Positions 21,035 through 33,315 of a DNA stretch of 64,000 bases are shown here, one piece after another. Source of the stretch: Platerodrilus igneus (Eukaryota; Arthropoda; Insecta; Coleoptera; Lycidae); NCBI GenBank assembly GCA_036346225.1, contig JARFIW010001458.1, positions 1,302,001-1,366,000 of the forward strand, given 5' to 3'. Under the pieces are notes generated by a model. The model ran no database searches and was not told the origin of the DNA. It saw only the letters and a program-made list of their open reading frames with translations. The translations under genes and the position numbers were made by a program. The number at the start of each line of letters is the position of its first letter. Position 1 is the first letter of the stretch.

Positions 21035-22140
21035 CTATCAATGCTCTCTTGTTTTTAAATTGTTACTCGAGTATAAGAAATTAACATCACTTAGCTGAAG
21101 TAAAAAATAAAGTAGAACGGCTGTATTTTTACTTTTATTTGATTCCTTTTATGGTTAGGGATTCTACAACATAAGTAACGTACTTTAAAATTGATATAGG
21201 GGTAATAAAAAAAATTAAAGTACAGGGCGTGGTACTATCTACAGAAAATGGATGTGACATTCTGTAGTATACACGTGTCAGATGCTATCTTAAGAAAATG
21301 CTATGAAGCGAGCAACAAAAAGCGAGAAGATACAACGCTGTGGGAACAGATCGGACTAAATGTAATTATATTTTAAATTTAAACGACGTATTGTCACAAA
21401 ACGTGTACTAAAATGTATTTAATATAATTTTATGTGTACTAAACAGTTTTACCCTTACGCCTACATAATAATACATTGTGAAGATGAACTGCGTATAAAA
21501 TTAAAATGAATCGAAACCCGACCACACAAGTTACATAAAAGAATCTGCTTTGTGTGTTACTTATACGAACACGTGTAGGTATTGCTGGGAATTATTGTAC
21601 ACAAATTGCTAACCGTAGTTTCACTTAAGTTTGGAGTCTATTAACCAAAATACAATTGTTATATATTTTGAATCAAATATGAATACTATTCATTAAAGCT
21701 TGCACAATAATTGAATGCTTTATAGCTTTAACCCTGTTGCAACTCGAACATTGAAAACTATTTAGCCGCTGTCTTTTAACGTAAGAAGCAAAAATTCGAT
21801 ACAATTTAACCTGTATCGACTACCGTTTTGAATAATACACGTTTGTAACCTCGTTGGAATATCAAACATTTGACAGAAAATGTTTCTACAAAATTGTTTC
21901 ATATCCAGCCCTAACCGTCAACTTATCGCAAAACGACAAAAAATTAATTTTCTAGGAGAAGGCTTTTTGTACACCTTTTTATAATGAAATTTGTTACAAT
22001 TCTATGTAATTTCTTAGGGTGTATTTTTTTGTAATAATGCCTGTTGAAATGGTTATTGATGGAAAATTGCAATTTTTAAAACCATTTATGACGCTTGTGA
22101 TGCTTTTGCTATTTACGTCGTTTAATACTGTATTTGCAAG
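21035..22140. other. No recognisable feature
   Basis: AT-rich, non-coding, no repeats seen by eye. Confidence 0.5.
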
Positions 22141-22783
22141 ATATAAAATCAGAATTTGCTCTTAACCTAATAAACGGGTCCATATTCACTTCCTGTTTTT
22201 TGCTATCCTCAAAAAAACTATCCTGAAATATGATTATTGGATTGTTTCTTTCAAGCTGCGCAATCCTCAACGAATTAAAAGCATTTTTTAATCTCGGTGG
22301 CCATAAAACCCGCGAGAAAAACTTCCAATTTTTGAAATCAGAGTGCTATAAAACAATTACAGTATAACCTGCTGGATTGGTTGTAGTGTTTGTAATTATA
22401 TTTGGCCATTCTGAAGGAACCCACGCAGTTTTATTACAGACAAAACTATCAATTATATTATGTATGGAATCTACAGGTATCATAGTATTCCGGAGTAATA
22501 AAAAAATTATTTTTATTGTGGTGATTCCTGTTGATGTCATTCAAAATTGAACCAACATTGACATCATAGGGCGATTTCTATTTTGCCAAGCACAACTATC
22601 CGCATATAGATTTATATCACTCTGAGCACATATAGCATCTAGCATAGTCAAATATTTGCACATAATAGAAGCAATTTCGTTGTGAACTTTTTTACCCTGG
22701 TTTCTCCCACACGAAACAATATCTAATTTTCGTATCGCTATCGTAGATACTTTCGTTTTGGATACCAACTTTCTTGAATAATA

Positions 22784-23802
22784 CAGGATGATTCACAACT
22801 TCATAGAAATATTTTAACTGATGCTAAAGAAAGGGACGTAGATTCATATTTACGCAAAAAAATTTTTTTTCTTAAAAACTAAAAACCCAAAATTTGAACT
22901 GATGTTTTTAAGAAAGAGTGCTTTTTTAAAAAAAAACAAAACTAATGTTTACAGCAATGTGTTTACTGTACTTTGAAATTAAGGTAGCAACTCACCAAGT
23001 TATACTGCTTATAGAAGGTGTTCAAAACGCCCTCCATTTTGTTGAATGCACAAACGTGCTCTTCTGAGCCAGTTTCGCAAAATACTTTGATAAACATTTG
23101 CTTCATAGTTTCGTATTTCTTTCACTGAATCACTAATGCGTCGGCGTAACTGCTCCACAATATCAATGTTCACATTAACGGCATACACGATATCTTTTAA
23201 ATCACCCCACAGAACTGCTTCTAACAGACTAAAAACATAATACACAATGCAGGACCATTTAAGTCGTTGAACCATAATGCGTAGAATAATATTACACCCT
23301 CTGTTACTAAAACTAACCAATATCGTAAATTTCTTGAAAAGATGACATGTTTATATTTTAAGTAAGCTTGTTTAGGATAGGGATTACGATTTAAAGTTTA
23401 TAACCCCAGTGCAATGCAGTTGATTCTTTAATTATAGGCCGTTCAATGCCACCAACACTTTCAATGTTTGTCGAGCGTAGCTTAAGGTCATCAGTCACTT
23501 AGGAATTCGTACTATTTGCAGAAATCCTACTCCATGCCCCTATTATTACCATCAGTTAACGGATCCCTATACAGTTGAGAAAACCCTGAATCACAACTTC
23601 GTACCATACAATGAACTACTGATAGAAACTATTGTTAGTTGCCTCCCTACAATACTTTACAAGTACACTCTTTCTTAAAAATATCAGTTCAAATTTTGGG
23701 TTTTTAGTTTTTATGAAAAAATTCTTTTTTGCGGAAATATGAATCTACGTCCCTTTCTTAAGCATCAGTTATAATATTTCTATGAAGTTGTAAATCATCC
23801 TG
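22784..23802 (-). mobile_element. 1.0-kb Tc1-like element, internally deleted, inserted in a gene
   Basis: Inverted ends CAGGATGATTCACAACTTCA (left) and the inverse of CAGGATGATTTACAACTTCA (right) extend about 90 bp and include GGGACGTAGATTCATATT. The element is bordered by TA at 22782-22783 and 23803-23804. It carries only the C-terminal part of a transposase on the minus strand (23009-23209), so it is a deletion derivative moved by an enzyme supplied elsewhere. Its ends include long A/T runs. Confidence 0.88.
23009..23209 (-). pseudogene. C-terminal remnant of Tc1/mariner-like transposase
   Basis: The frame reads LWGDLKDIVYAVNVNIDIVE, then RNWLRRARLCIQQNGGRFEH and a stop. FLWGxLK-VY and RxxLCIxxNGGxFEHLL are the closing motifs of the same insect transposase group seen at 19.2 kb. 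The catalytic domain is absent. Confidence 0.8.
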
Positions 23803-24799
23803 TATAACGTAGTAACGCTTTTATCGTGTAGCGCATTAAGTATTTTTTGTAAGTCAAAGCTCACACATAAAGAAGAAGAGTTGATAGATACCCTTACTCC
23901 TTTTCTGGTTTTCTAAAAAAATTTTTGCTTACATTTATTTTTGTCCAGTTAATGGACTTTGTATTCTGCCGTTTCTTCTAAAACGTTTCGACGTTCTATG
24001 TCAAAATGTTTGTACTTTTCGTTAAACACATTGTCATTTTTGGACAAATGAAACCCTATATTAAAAACCGCTTTAAATATTTGACGAAAAACTCTTTTTG
24101 ATAATGCTGATAATTGTAGAATTTTTTTTTATTGATTGACATATATTTTGTACAAATTCGATACGTTCTGAAATTCTTCATGGAGATACAATTTTTTACT
24201 TTTATTACGACGATAGTGGCATGATACAGCAGGTAACCTCTCAATAAATGATTTATGAAATTCACTTTTTCATTAACAGATTTGTTGTGAGGGTAGAAAT
24301 TCCTTCTGCCTTTTCCAACGATATTTATTATTGTTCGTATTTTGCACGGTATATCTTAGTCATTTTGGAAAAAGCGAGAGTTTTAAGATAAATTGTTGAC
24401 ATATTGTAATGTTTTTACCTCAAACATTTATAACGTAATCATAAGATATTGTACGAGTATTACTAGTCGTTTGTTTCCTATCAATTGGTTTTAGCTTAAC
24501 ACAAGACAGTAAAAGTTTTTTTGTCTTTTGTCACTTCCCATTCTTCAATAATATTCAAATATAATCAACCGACTCTTCACTGAACTTATAATTACAATAA
24601 TTATCATATTTTTTATTCATGCAGGGATTGGGTTTAACAGATTTTCCTACAGTAGAATCATGATTTTTTTCTTTAAAATTCTTTTCGATATATATTTTCT
24701 TTTTCTATGTCCTCTTTTTCCAAATACAAGTCTTCTCCTCGACTTATCGAAGTGGCTCGTCAGAAGAATCAGCACAACATTGTGACCGTTGCCATGAAT

Positions 24800-27700
24800 C
24801 TTCAGAATCAACCTACAGAGAATGAGAATTTGGAGACAGTCACTTTATGCCTGGTTGGAAAGTGAACCAGTACTCTGTTGTGTGGTAGATGATCATTTTT
24901 TTACCGAGATAGATTGTATATGAACAGTTTTGAGTGTTTCAGTAGTAATGTGACGACATACAAATTTGTACACAGCTATGATTTTCTTTTGAATATCAAT
25001 ATCTAATAATGTATATGAATTCTCACTACTGGAATCACTGTAATCAACTATGCTTGGTTTTAACAATACTACTTCATCATATTACTTCAGATTCTGGCCC
25101 AATTGAGGTGCTCCTTTCATATACCTTGGAGAAGATGAAAAAGCAACGCGTGATGAAAGATCTGTCATTTCGTAATTATAGCCGCTCTCCACTCTAAGAT
25201 TCATATGTGTAAATTGGGTCTATAATGCAATTACTAATTTTAATCAGAAACGACATTGATTATACTATTTACCTCAGTATGCAGGCTTATTTCTGGCAAA
25301 ACACCTTCCCTCTATAACAGTATGAGTTCCTGTATTGCCATTCTGATTTTCAGTTACAGATTTGAATGCTAATTCTTAGCCTGTCAATCCTTGACTAAAA
25401 CAACGATACTAATTTATCCTTTGGCAAGAAAAGGCATTTACCTTACAAAGCTGTAAATTTAACTCTAATGTTTATCACACTAATTTCAGTTAACTACTAC
25501 CAAATATACATAATTTAGCCAAAGAGTGAATAACCATGCATCAATAGGTTTTTCAAACATCAAATAATGGCACAATCTAATATACCTTTCCTATCTGCGT
25601 TGACATTGTGCAATATCCAGGTACCTATAGTCGGTATCTCGCAAGAAGGCAGTCACGTGATCAATCGTATGTGTACGAACTAATATTTACGCGTTTCCCA
25701 AGTCAATTGACTATCTAAAATACGATATTTATTCAATATACCTGGCAAAGCAGCGTTGCCAGCAGACAGTTATTTTCTTAGAGTTTATGCATTGTAAGAC
25801 TTAACGACCGAATCGTAGCTTTTATATTTCAGCTTAGAAAGCTGCAGCATAATACATTTTAATTAAAATACACAGATCACCAACTTTTGTTCTAAGGTTA
25901 TAAACGAATCAATAGTTAAAACATTTGAAACATAAATATCACCACATTTTTATTCTATGAAGGTTGACCTTGTTACGTTTTTTTTCTGGTGGGCGATAAA
26001 TACGAACACGCAGAATGTGGAACACACTTTGGCTCTGTTAACATCGATCCTCATGGAGTGAGGAGAATTATATGAGACTTAAAATCATCAGGGTTGTTAA
26101 ATAGACTATTTATTTGAAAACACGGCTGAAAAGAAAGATAAAGATACACTGTAAATGAAATAAAACACTTGAATGAAACAAGGTACAAACTTGGTATAAT
26201 GATTATCCGAAACTTTAGTTCAAATGCTATACTATTGCTACTATAAAAAAATTTACAAAATTGTAAATAAATTCTAGATTCTATTTTGTAACGTAAAAAA
26301 ATTTCATAACTTGTTATACAATGCAAATTTTTAATATTTGATAATTATTGAAAATATTTCAAAAAAAATTTAAAGTATAAGCTGTCGCTACAACAATTTT
26401 CTATTTTGTAATAAAATGCTGTAACTCTCTAAAAGTACATAAAACAACAATTAACAAAATATTTGTATGTATCAATTAATTGTTTAAATAAAACCTCCAA
26501 TAGATAAGGTAATATACGACGAAAATGTGATTAAACTTTTGCCTTATAAAGCTTTACCTTGTATTTTAAATTTTATTAACATTTAAGAGATTCAATAGTT
26601 GTAGCTTAGATAATGGCGTTATAAAAATTTTGTATCTTTAATTTTTTTTTTTTTGTTTTCTATCAGCAGTCTAATAAAGCAAACTATATTTTAAGGAGAA
26701 TATTTTACTTCTTTGACAAGTGTGTCAAATTAGAACAGAATTAGAACGTACCTGTGTGTAAGATAACTATTTAGTAACATATATTTTCTTACTTATCAGG
26801 TAACAAACAACGGAGTTCTTGAAGTTGAATCACAGGATCTTCTAACCAAAAAGTATCAGCTGGTAGAATTCGCTACTTTTTCAGGAAACAAACTTATGAC
26901 TAATATCAGCATTTGCTTAAAAGTATAGAAACGTACACCAAGGTTGCATTTCAAATTATACATATAAAACTTCTTTGCAGGCATTTGATCCAAGAAAATT
27001 TAGGTATGAAGTAAAATTAGATTTATGAATTTAGCTAATTACGCCGGCACCTTGAATGGTGTACCTGATTTAATTATTAAATCGGGTATCCCGAAGATCG
27101 ACCCTAAAATAATTAGTATTGGATATATAATGGCGGCGTGTTCAACGGAAACAGAAATTAAATATGTTTGCATCACACCATCTTTTGAATTAAAAGGGGT
27201 TCGTGCAGCACAGCGTGAAGAGAATGCTTCATAGAGAAATCCTATAAACTTATTTTGCAAGCAACTATTAAATACATTTTAAAAACACATACCTTAAATT
27301 GGTCCATAATTGGAAATCTACGACAGACAAGATTACTGCTGGATCATTGGAAATCAGAAAATCAAATAGACAATTTAACAGCCGATCAACAAACAGGTGA
27401 ACGCAAGGATAAGGCCAGAAGCGACAAATAAGACTGGAGTTATAAATTGAAATGACAGAATTCGAATCCACACAAGTTATGCATGTGGTAACATAACCGC
27501 TAACGAACAAAAGTAACACTTTATAAATACGTATTTATATGCGATTTATGTATTTTAAAGGGAAAGGAAATTATTCAAGATTGTTGAATAAAACGGAAAT
27601 TGTTTCAGAAAAATAAAACTTGTTTATTTTAAAACATAACAAATGTAAGTAATAAAATAAACTCAAATAAGAAGTAAATAACCGTATTGAAACTGAAAGG

Positions 27701-28470
27701 TTATTTAGCTGGAACATGGCAATATGCGTCAGGCAAAGTGACATGTTACTCTCTGACACTAATACAAACCAAACAAAACGCGGTAACCTAACAATCAATG
27801 ATATTTGACTTTTGCAAATTTGACACCACAGGAATTATTTCATTTTAAAAGTACTCAATGGAACAATATCATAATTATTCATCAACTTTAGAAGGAACAT
27901 CGAATTAATGTGGAGAGTTAGGTTACTGATATAAGCATTAAGCAATAGGTTTTTTAAACATAATTTATTAAATACACTTTTAGGCATAGACCAAAGTTGA
28001 TCCTAATTAAAACTAGTATCAGAAGAACCAACCCCAACGTAGCTGTATCATAGAAGAGGTAGTTATTTACAGACATTAATATAAAATATTTGAGCCTTTT
28101 ACTTCAAAATAAATAAATTGAGAATGCCACAATTACTGAAAGTGAAGTCAACATTGGTAATTTTTGTATAGTAGCTATTTAAAATTATTGTATTCTTCTT
28201 CAGGCATGGAATAAAATCGATTTAATTAAATTAACATCGGTAACCACCCAATGTACACTGAGCATTCAGGAACTAAGAATTGCTGTTCTGTAAATATAAC
28301 TATAAGTGGTCGTTCGAAACGTAAAATGCAGTCACTCTTTATTTTAGCATACAAGTACTTTACTAAGAAAACAATTTATAAAATGACATGTTGTTTTCAA
28401 AAAAATCTTTGTATTAAAGTAAAATATTTTGTAGATTGTCATAAAATATGTGTAATTTATAATGTGCAGT
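24800..28470. other. Long stretch without a nameable feature
   Basis: Several short open frames exist but none shows a recognisable domain. A slightly GC-richer block at 27025-27260 is open on both strands (plus strand: 69 codons from 27025; minus strand: 73 codons) and contains a near-palindrome CCTGATTTAATTATTAAATCGGG at about 27063-27086. It could be a diverged exon or part of an unknown repeat; I cannot choose. Confidence 0.4.
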
Positions 28471-28479
28471 GCTAGAATT

Positions 28480-28990
28480 AGGTTTTCAATTATCATCACC
28501 TTCTGACGCAGATATCCCACTAACACTATCTGCTTGAATAACAAATTCATTAACGTATATGTCATTCCACATGGCTAAAACTTGGTTGATACCATAACTA
28601 TCTCTTGCAATATTTTTATTATAATATCCTTCTGCATGCCCTTAAATCATAACTTTCTGCCATTCTTACGCTTCGCACTTCATTATCTTGCCACGGTTTT
28701 GTTGTTTCTTTGTTGAAAACAACCATGTTTCACCCATGAAGACCACATGCCGTTGACTATCAGAATCGATGTTTTTCTTATATACCCTAACAAATTTTAA
28801 TTCTATTATTAACAGTGTTTAATTTTTCCATTAAAGTTTTGCGATTTCTCTCTCTCCCTCTTTTGAACTTGAAACCAATATTAAGTAAAACTCGTTTCAA
28901 ATTGGTAGACAAATTTCCCTATTTCAAAGAAGTCTTATCGAAATATGGCACTGAAGATGGATATAGAAAGCTAAAACGTGGAAAATAAGA
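28480..28990 (-). pseudogene. DDE transposase relic (Tc1/IS630-like)
   Basis: Decayed minus-strand reading: CHISIRLL, FKRGREKSQNFNGKIKHC, then SDSQRHVVFMGETWLFSTKK, which resembles the catalytic segment VVYLDETWV with Gly in place of the catalytic Asp, followed by EWQKVMI and GHAEGYY (cf. a GKGxRxIxxHAG segment). Frames change several times. Family assignment is tentative; hAT is less likely given the ETW motif. Confidence 0.45.
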
Positions 28991-29034
28991 AAGCATTATG
29001 CTTGCGGTCTATTCCTGGCGGAGGGAATGAACTG

Positions 29035-29260
29035 GTTGGTGAGCTATAACTAACACAAAAAAAATACAAACGGAATAGGGCGCAACTACGGTACCGGCAA
29101 AAGTAAAATACTTCTAAGAAAAACGTGGAAGTCCCAAGAAATGTAACCCAACAATATGGTTGATAAACAATCCGTATGCCAGTACCAAACTAATGATGTA
29201 CCTGTAAGAAAGACTTTATTAATAAATAAATAAGGAATACCATTTGTGTCCCAAACTGAA
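29035..29260. repeat. Possible dispersed repeat, copy A
   Basis: Faintly collinear with 39810-40035: TAGGGCGCAACTA against TAGGCGCCACCAA, ACGTGGAAGTCCCAAGAAA against ACGTGGAAACCCAAAGAAA, CCTGTAAGAAA in both, and CCATTTGTGTCCCA against CTATTTGTGTACCA, in the same order and at similar spacing. Highly diverged. Confidence 0.35.
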
Positions 29261-29299
29261 ATAAGTGCCAATTCAGAAACATAATTGTTATCCAATATC

Positions 29300-31285
29300 T
29301 TATATTCATAATAAAGTTCTACACTGTTTTATCTATTTGCATAACCTGCTTTTTGTATGACTGTGGATTTCTAGTTTTGTAAACAGAATTCTTCACTTTA
29401 CTATCCAAAGCACAAATAATTTGATCTCAAACCTAAGTAACTTTTCTACTGGTGCAAAAGTATTTAATAGAATTTTAACTAGTGAAATTGTTCCTATATC
29501 AATTGAATTCCTTCAAAAATCAATACCAAATAAATAAACAAAGATACTAGGTAAATTAATTTATATTTACTTAGTTCCTTTTTCTTTTATTCAAACGTAT
29601 TTCCATAGGTGGGTAAAATTTACAGACATATTTACAAGAAAAATATAAATTATTCTCTTTAGTTTCAAAAAATCTCATAATGCACTCATCGTATAAACCT
29701 AATTTATCACAACGTCAAAATATGCAATTGGAGAATCGTTAGTCCTCAGTTGTTTCTAAATTTCCTTTCGTCATTTACATTAAATCTTGACATAAATTAC
29801 TATTTTAGATCTTAATTAACTTACAACAGAACAAACTTTTTACGGTGTCGCCCGCAAATATTTAACCAAATTTTTAACAATGAAAATACAGAAGAATTTA
29901 TGCTGGTAATTCTAACTTAACTTTTAATAAACTAGAACATATTTGCAAATTGTATAATCAACAAGTGTTGAAAACTTTCAAATCATAATAAATTTGCAAG
30001 CTAAACGTAGTTCTGAATAAAAAGCTTGTAGATAATCGTGTAGGTTATATTCCAACATAAAAACGAGTTTGCTCAAAGTTTCTAATTATATCTGAAAACT
30101 ATTTGAACCGATATGCTCGGGTCTCATACGGTAAATTTTCTAGTCAACAAAATGTTGTGTTTCTGATTACTACTTGTAATTACCAAACCAAAGATGAACA
30201 ATAACATTAAAAGGTAAAAGACTTCCCTCTTTTGTAAACAAACAACGTCAATTCTTAGAAAAGATGAGCGCATGACGACCAACTGGTTCATGTCCTAAGG
30301 CTGTTCAATTTGTTCACCATCTACACACCAGATGCCAACAAGACGCAAAAATAACTGTGTCGTCGCTACAAATTGATTATCAAATTTCTTAAAACAAAAT
30401 ACTTCCACGTAGATTTATCATTTAAAATATCCTTCAAGTGAAATGGAACACAACCCGCTAACGTTTGCACTTTTTATCTTGAAGTATCATCACGCATACT
30501 TTTAAACTGGCTTTTCTTTTAATGAATTACGCCATAAATTTTGCTATCAATTTTTACTCTGTGTCATCTTGTTTGCGCCTTGACAAGGGTATTACTTTAG
30601 ATATCGCAATTAAATTAACTAGAATGCCTCTCTCAAAGGCAATCATCACTTGATATTTCACAAACGCCCTCCACTTCCATGTGAACCGGCGAGACCACAT
30701 GTTAATTGATTGAAGTTCCGCACGAAAGACTCGCATTTCCACAATTGCAAACCACACAGGGATTTCTAGCTAGACGACGCGCAGGGTAGCCAACTTAAGA
30801 TCAAATGTCAGAGAAAGGTAAAAAAGTTTCGAGTAATATAATACTAGCGCCTAATGGTAGACAACACACATCACTCTAATATTATCTTAAAATGATTAAA
30901 CATTAATTACTCAAATTACACGAATATAAGGGAAATATTACTGAACCATATTACGGAAAATAACGAAAACCAACAGTAATATATTAAATTGTTGAACTGG
31001 TACTATTTATAATTATTTCTTTCTCTTGAAGATCCGTATTTAAAGGTTGCACATATGCTTTTCTGTAAAGAAAATAATTTATAATCGTTTCCTAAATAAC
31101 TATGGCATTTACTTTTCACGTACATCGTGCATATAAAATCTCTAATGTTCATTTAATACATTCAGGGATGTCGATAGTCTTGATTTTCTTACAAGGCCTT
31201 TTTCCCCAGGACTAGTTATAATTAAGTTTGGATGGCTTCAACATTTAATCCGTGCCATAGACTACTGCATTACTTTTACTTCCAG
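29300..31285. other. No recognisable feature
   Basis: AT-rich, non-coding. The short open frame at 30554-30757 (minus) has no recognisable motif. Confidence 0.5.
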
Positions 31286-31289
31286 CACT

Positions 31290-33312
31290 ATTCACAATCT
31301 TTCTCCACATTCATAGGTCCCTACACACTTCCTTTGCCTCCGTAATATTCATACATTGCTTTTGGCATGCTCTTTTATTCTTCATATTTCTCACCTGTCG
31401 TTCTTTCAGAACCTCCTCTGCTACATTCAACCATCCTTTACGCGGTCTGCCTCTTGCAGTTTTATTAGTCATATTGCTTGCGTATATACGTTTGGCAAGT
31501 CTATCGTCGTTTATTCTTTCCACATGTCTATGCCATCTAAGCGTACTTCGCTCGCTTAGCTCCTTAAGGGTCACTTGCACCCCACACTCTCCTTTGATCC
31601 ATTTGTTTAGCACTTTGTTTCTGAACGTTTTTCTGCACATACTCCTTAGGAACCTCATTCCTGCTTCTAATGCCAGATCCAAGTTTTGCTTACATACAGA
31701 ACGGTTGACACAAACGCACTGTCGTAAATGACCAGCTCTGCATTTATACTCAATCCTTCATTCCTGTTCACTGCCCACATACTTCCAGACACTCTTTTTC
31801 CAGCATTTGCTTTCCTATCTATTTCAGCATGCAGCTTTCCATTACTCAAAACTTTTTACTGAGGTACAGTCATTCACTTTCTCTATCATGTCATTATCCA
31901 TTCTAAATACAAAGTTATCAATTCCGCCATTTCTGTCAAAAATCATTACTTTCGTCTTATTTACATTCACTTTCAATTGCATATTTCCACACGCTTTCGA
32001 CAGTCTGTTAAGCATTCGTTGCAAATCCTGTGGCGATTCGGCCAACAGTACAGCATTTTCCGCATACAACAACACACTGAAATTTGTTTCACCAATTTTC
32101 ACTCTTGGCATTCATTCGCAAGCCTGCTTGATACATTTATCCATAAATACATTAAACAACCATGGTGACATCACAAAGTCTTGTCTTACACGTTCTACAA
32201 TGTCAAAGTATTGCCCCATGTAACCATTCACACGTACACATGCTCTATTGCCATCGTACATTGCTTTGATGGATCTTATCAAGCACTTGCTTACACCGTA
32301 TTCACGCAGCGTCTTCCATAATTCACTTCTGTTCACAGAGTCATACGCCTTTCCCAGATCTACAAATGTTACATACATTTTCTTTCTGGCATGCATACAC
32401 TTTTAAACAATTTGTTACATTGCGAACATCTGATCCATACATCCTCTTCCAGGCATAAAACCACATTGACCGTCCCAGATCTTGCTCTGCGTTCTTTTAC
32501 GAACCTCTTCAATCACAATTTTTCCACACACTTTACTGGGCACACTCAACAGACTTATCCCACGCTAATTTTTGCATTCATACTTGCTGCTTTTACCATT
32601 GTGCAAAGGGATAATAATCGCACTCTTCCAATCTTTAGGCACCTTAGCTGGTTCTATACGCAACGCTATAAGTTTGCACAAACATTCAGTCAGCACTCCA
32701 GACCCATACTTAAACATTTCATTTGTTATACCATCTACACCCGCCTCTTTGCCATTCTTCAGAGTTCTCACCACCTTCCATACCTCATCGATGCTGCATT
32801 TAAACTTTATACTATTATCTACGTTTTCGATCAGTACATTACTGTTCTCTTCATCATCGATGCAGTCATCTGTATCCTTCTTGCTGCCACCTTATAGCGT
32901 CTTATAATTCTCTTTCCAACAGTTTCTCACACTTGCTTCGTACCAAAGCAATTTCATTTATATTGTCAACAACGCCATTCACACGTTTATATCCACCCTT
33001 TCTTGCTTCCTTACTCATTTCCAAAACAAGTTTTTATTTCTTTCAAAATCAACCTGTACTTTTCACCCTCCTGCTCTCTCAGTTGCTCTTTGCTTGCCTT
33101 CACTACTTCTTTCGTATATCGCCTTTTCTCCTAATATACTTCCCGAAGTTGCGATCTTAACTCAACACCTTAATCTGCAATCATTCTCTTATATGTCACT
33201 TTGTTTTCTTCGACAACATTTTGACCTCATCGTTCCACCATGCATTTTTATTACATGTACCAATCATTGTCGTTCCACATATATCCAAAGCACATTTCAA
33301 AGAAATAGAACA
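31290..33312 (-). pseudogene. Non-LTR retrotransposon relic, second LINE type
   Basis: Minus-strand order: CGTTMIGTCNKNAWWNDEVK (segment after the lost endonuclease), MVRTLKNGKEAGVDGITNEM (start of the RT palm), VPKDWKSAIIIPLHNGK, YVTFVDLGKAYDSVNRSELW (motif A with DLGKAYD), FVMSPWLFNVFMDKCIKQ, FSVLLYAENAVLLAESPQDL (catalytic YADD changed to YAEN), LNRLSKACGNMQLKVNVNKT, then the C-terminal RSTLRWHRHVERINDDRLAK and RGRPRKGWLNVAEE. No RNase H is seen. Stops, frameshifts and the loss of one catalytic aspartate make it inactive. The clade is not certain. Its 5' end runs into the tandem array at 33.3 kb. Confidence 0.85.
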
Positions 33313-33315
33313 AAC

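Larger units (their letters stand above)
22150..24500 (-). pseudogene. Multicopy arthropod protein of unknown function, split by a transposon
   Basis: Minus-strand pieces in order: FHKSFIERLPAVSCHYRRNK and LHEEFQNVSNLYKIYVNQ (24.27-24.13 kb), DNVFNEKYKHFDIERRNVLE (about 24.0 kb), VSFDLQKILNALHDKSVTTL (about 23.85 kb), then after the inserted element KLVSKTKVSTIAIRKLDIVS, NEIASIMCKYLTMLDAICAQ, LYADSCAWQNRNRPMMSMLV and VPSEWPNIITNTTTNPAGYT, continuing degraded to about 22.15 kb. I know this order (SHYxR, FDLQKxL, YSRK, DSCxGQNRN, PxDW) from a multicopy family of uncharacterised arthropod proteins, probably transposon-derived; the aspartate of the DSC motif may be catalytic, but that is a guess. 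Frameshifts and stops make it a pseudogene. The insertion removed no residues: TTLY joins YSRKLV. Confidence 0.65.

Noticed and set aside
26051..26326. Minus-strand frame of 91 codons
   Set aside because: Composition is that of AT-rich noise (Ile, Phe, Tyr, Ser), with no domain and no GC or codon signal.
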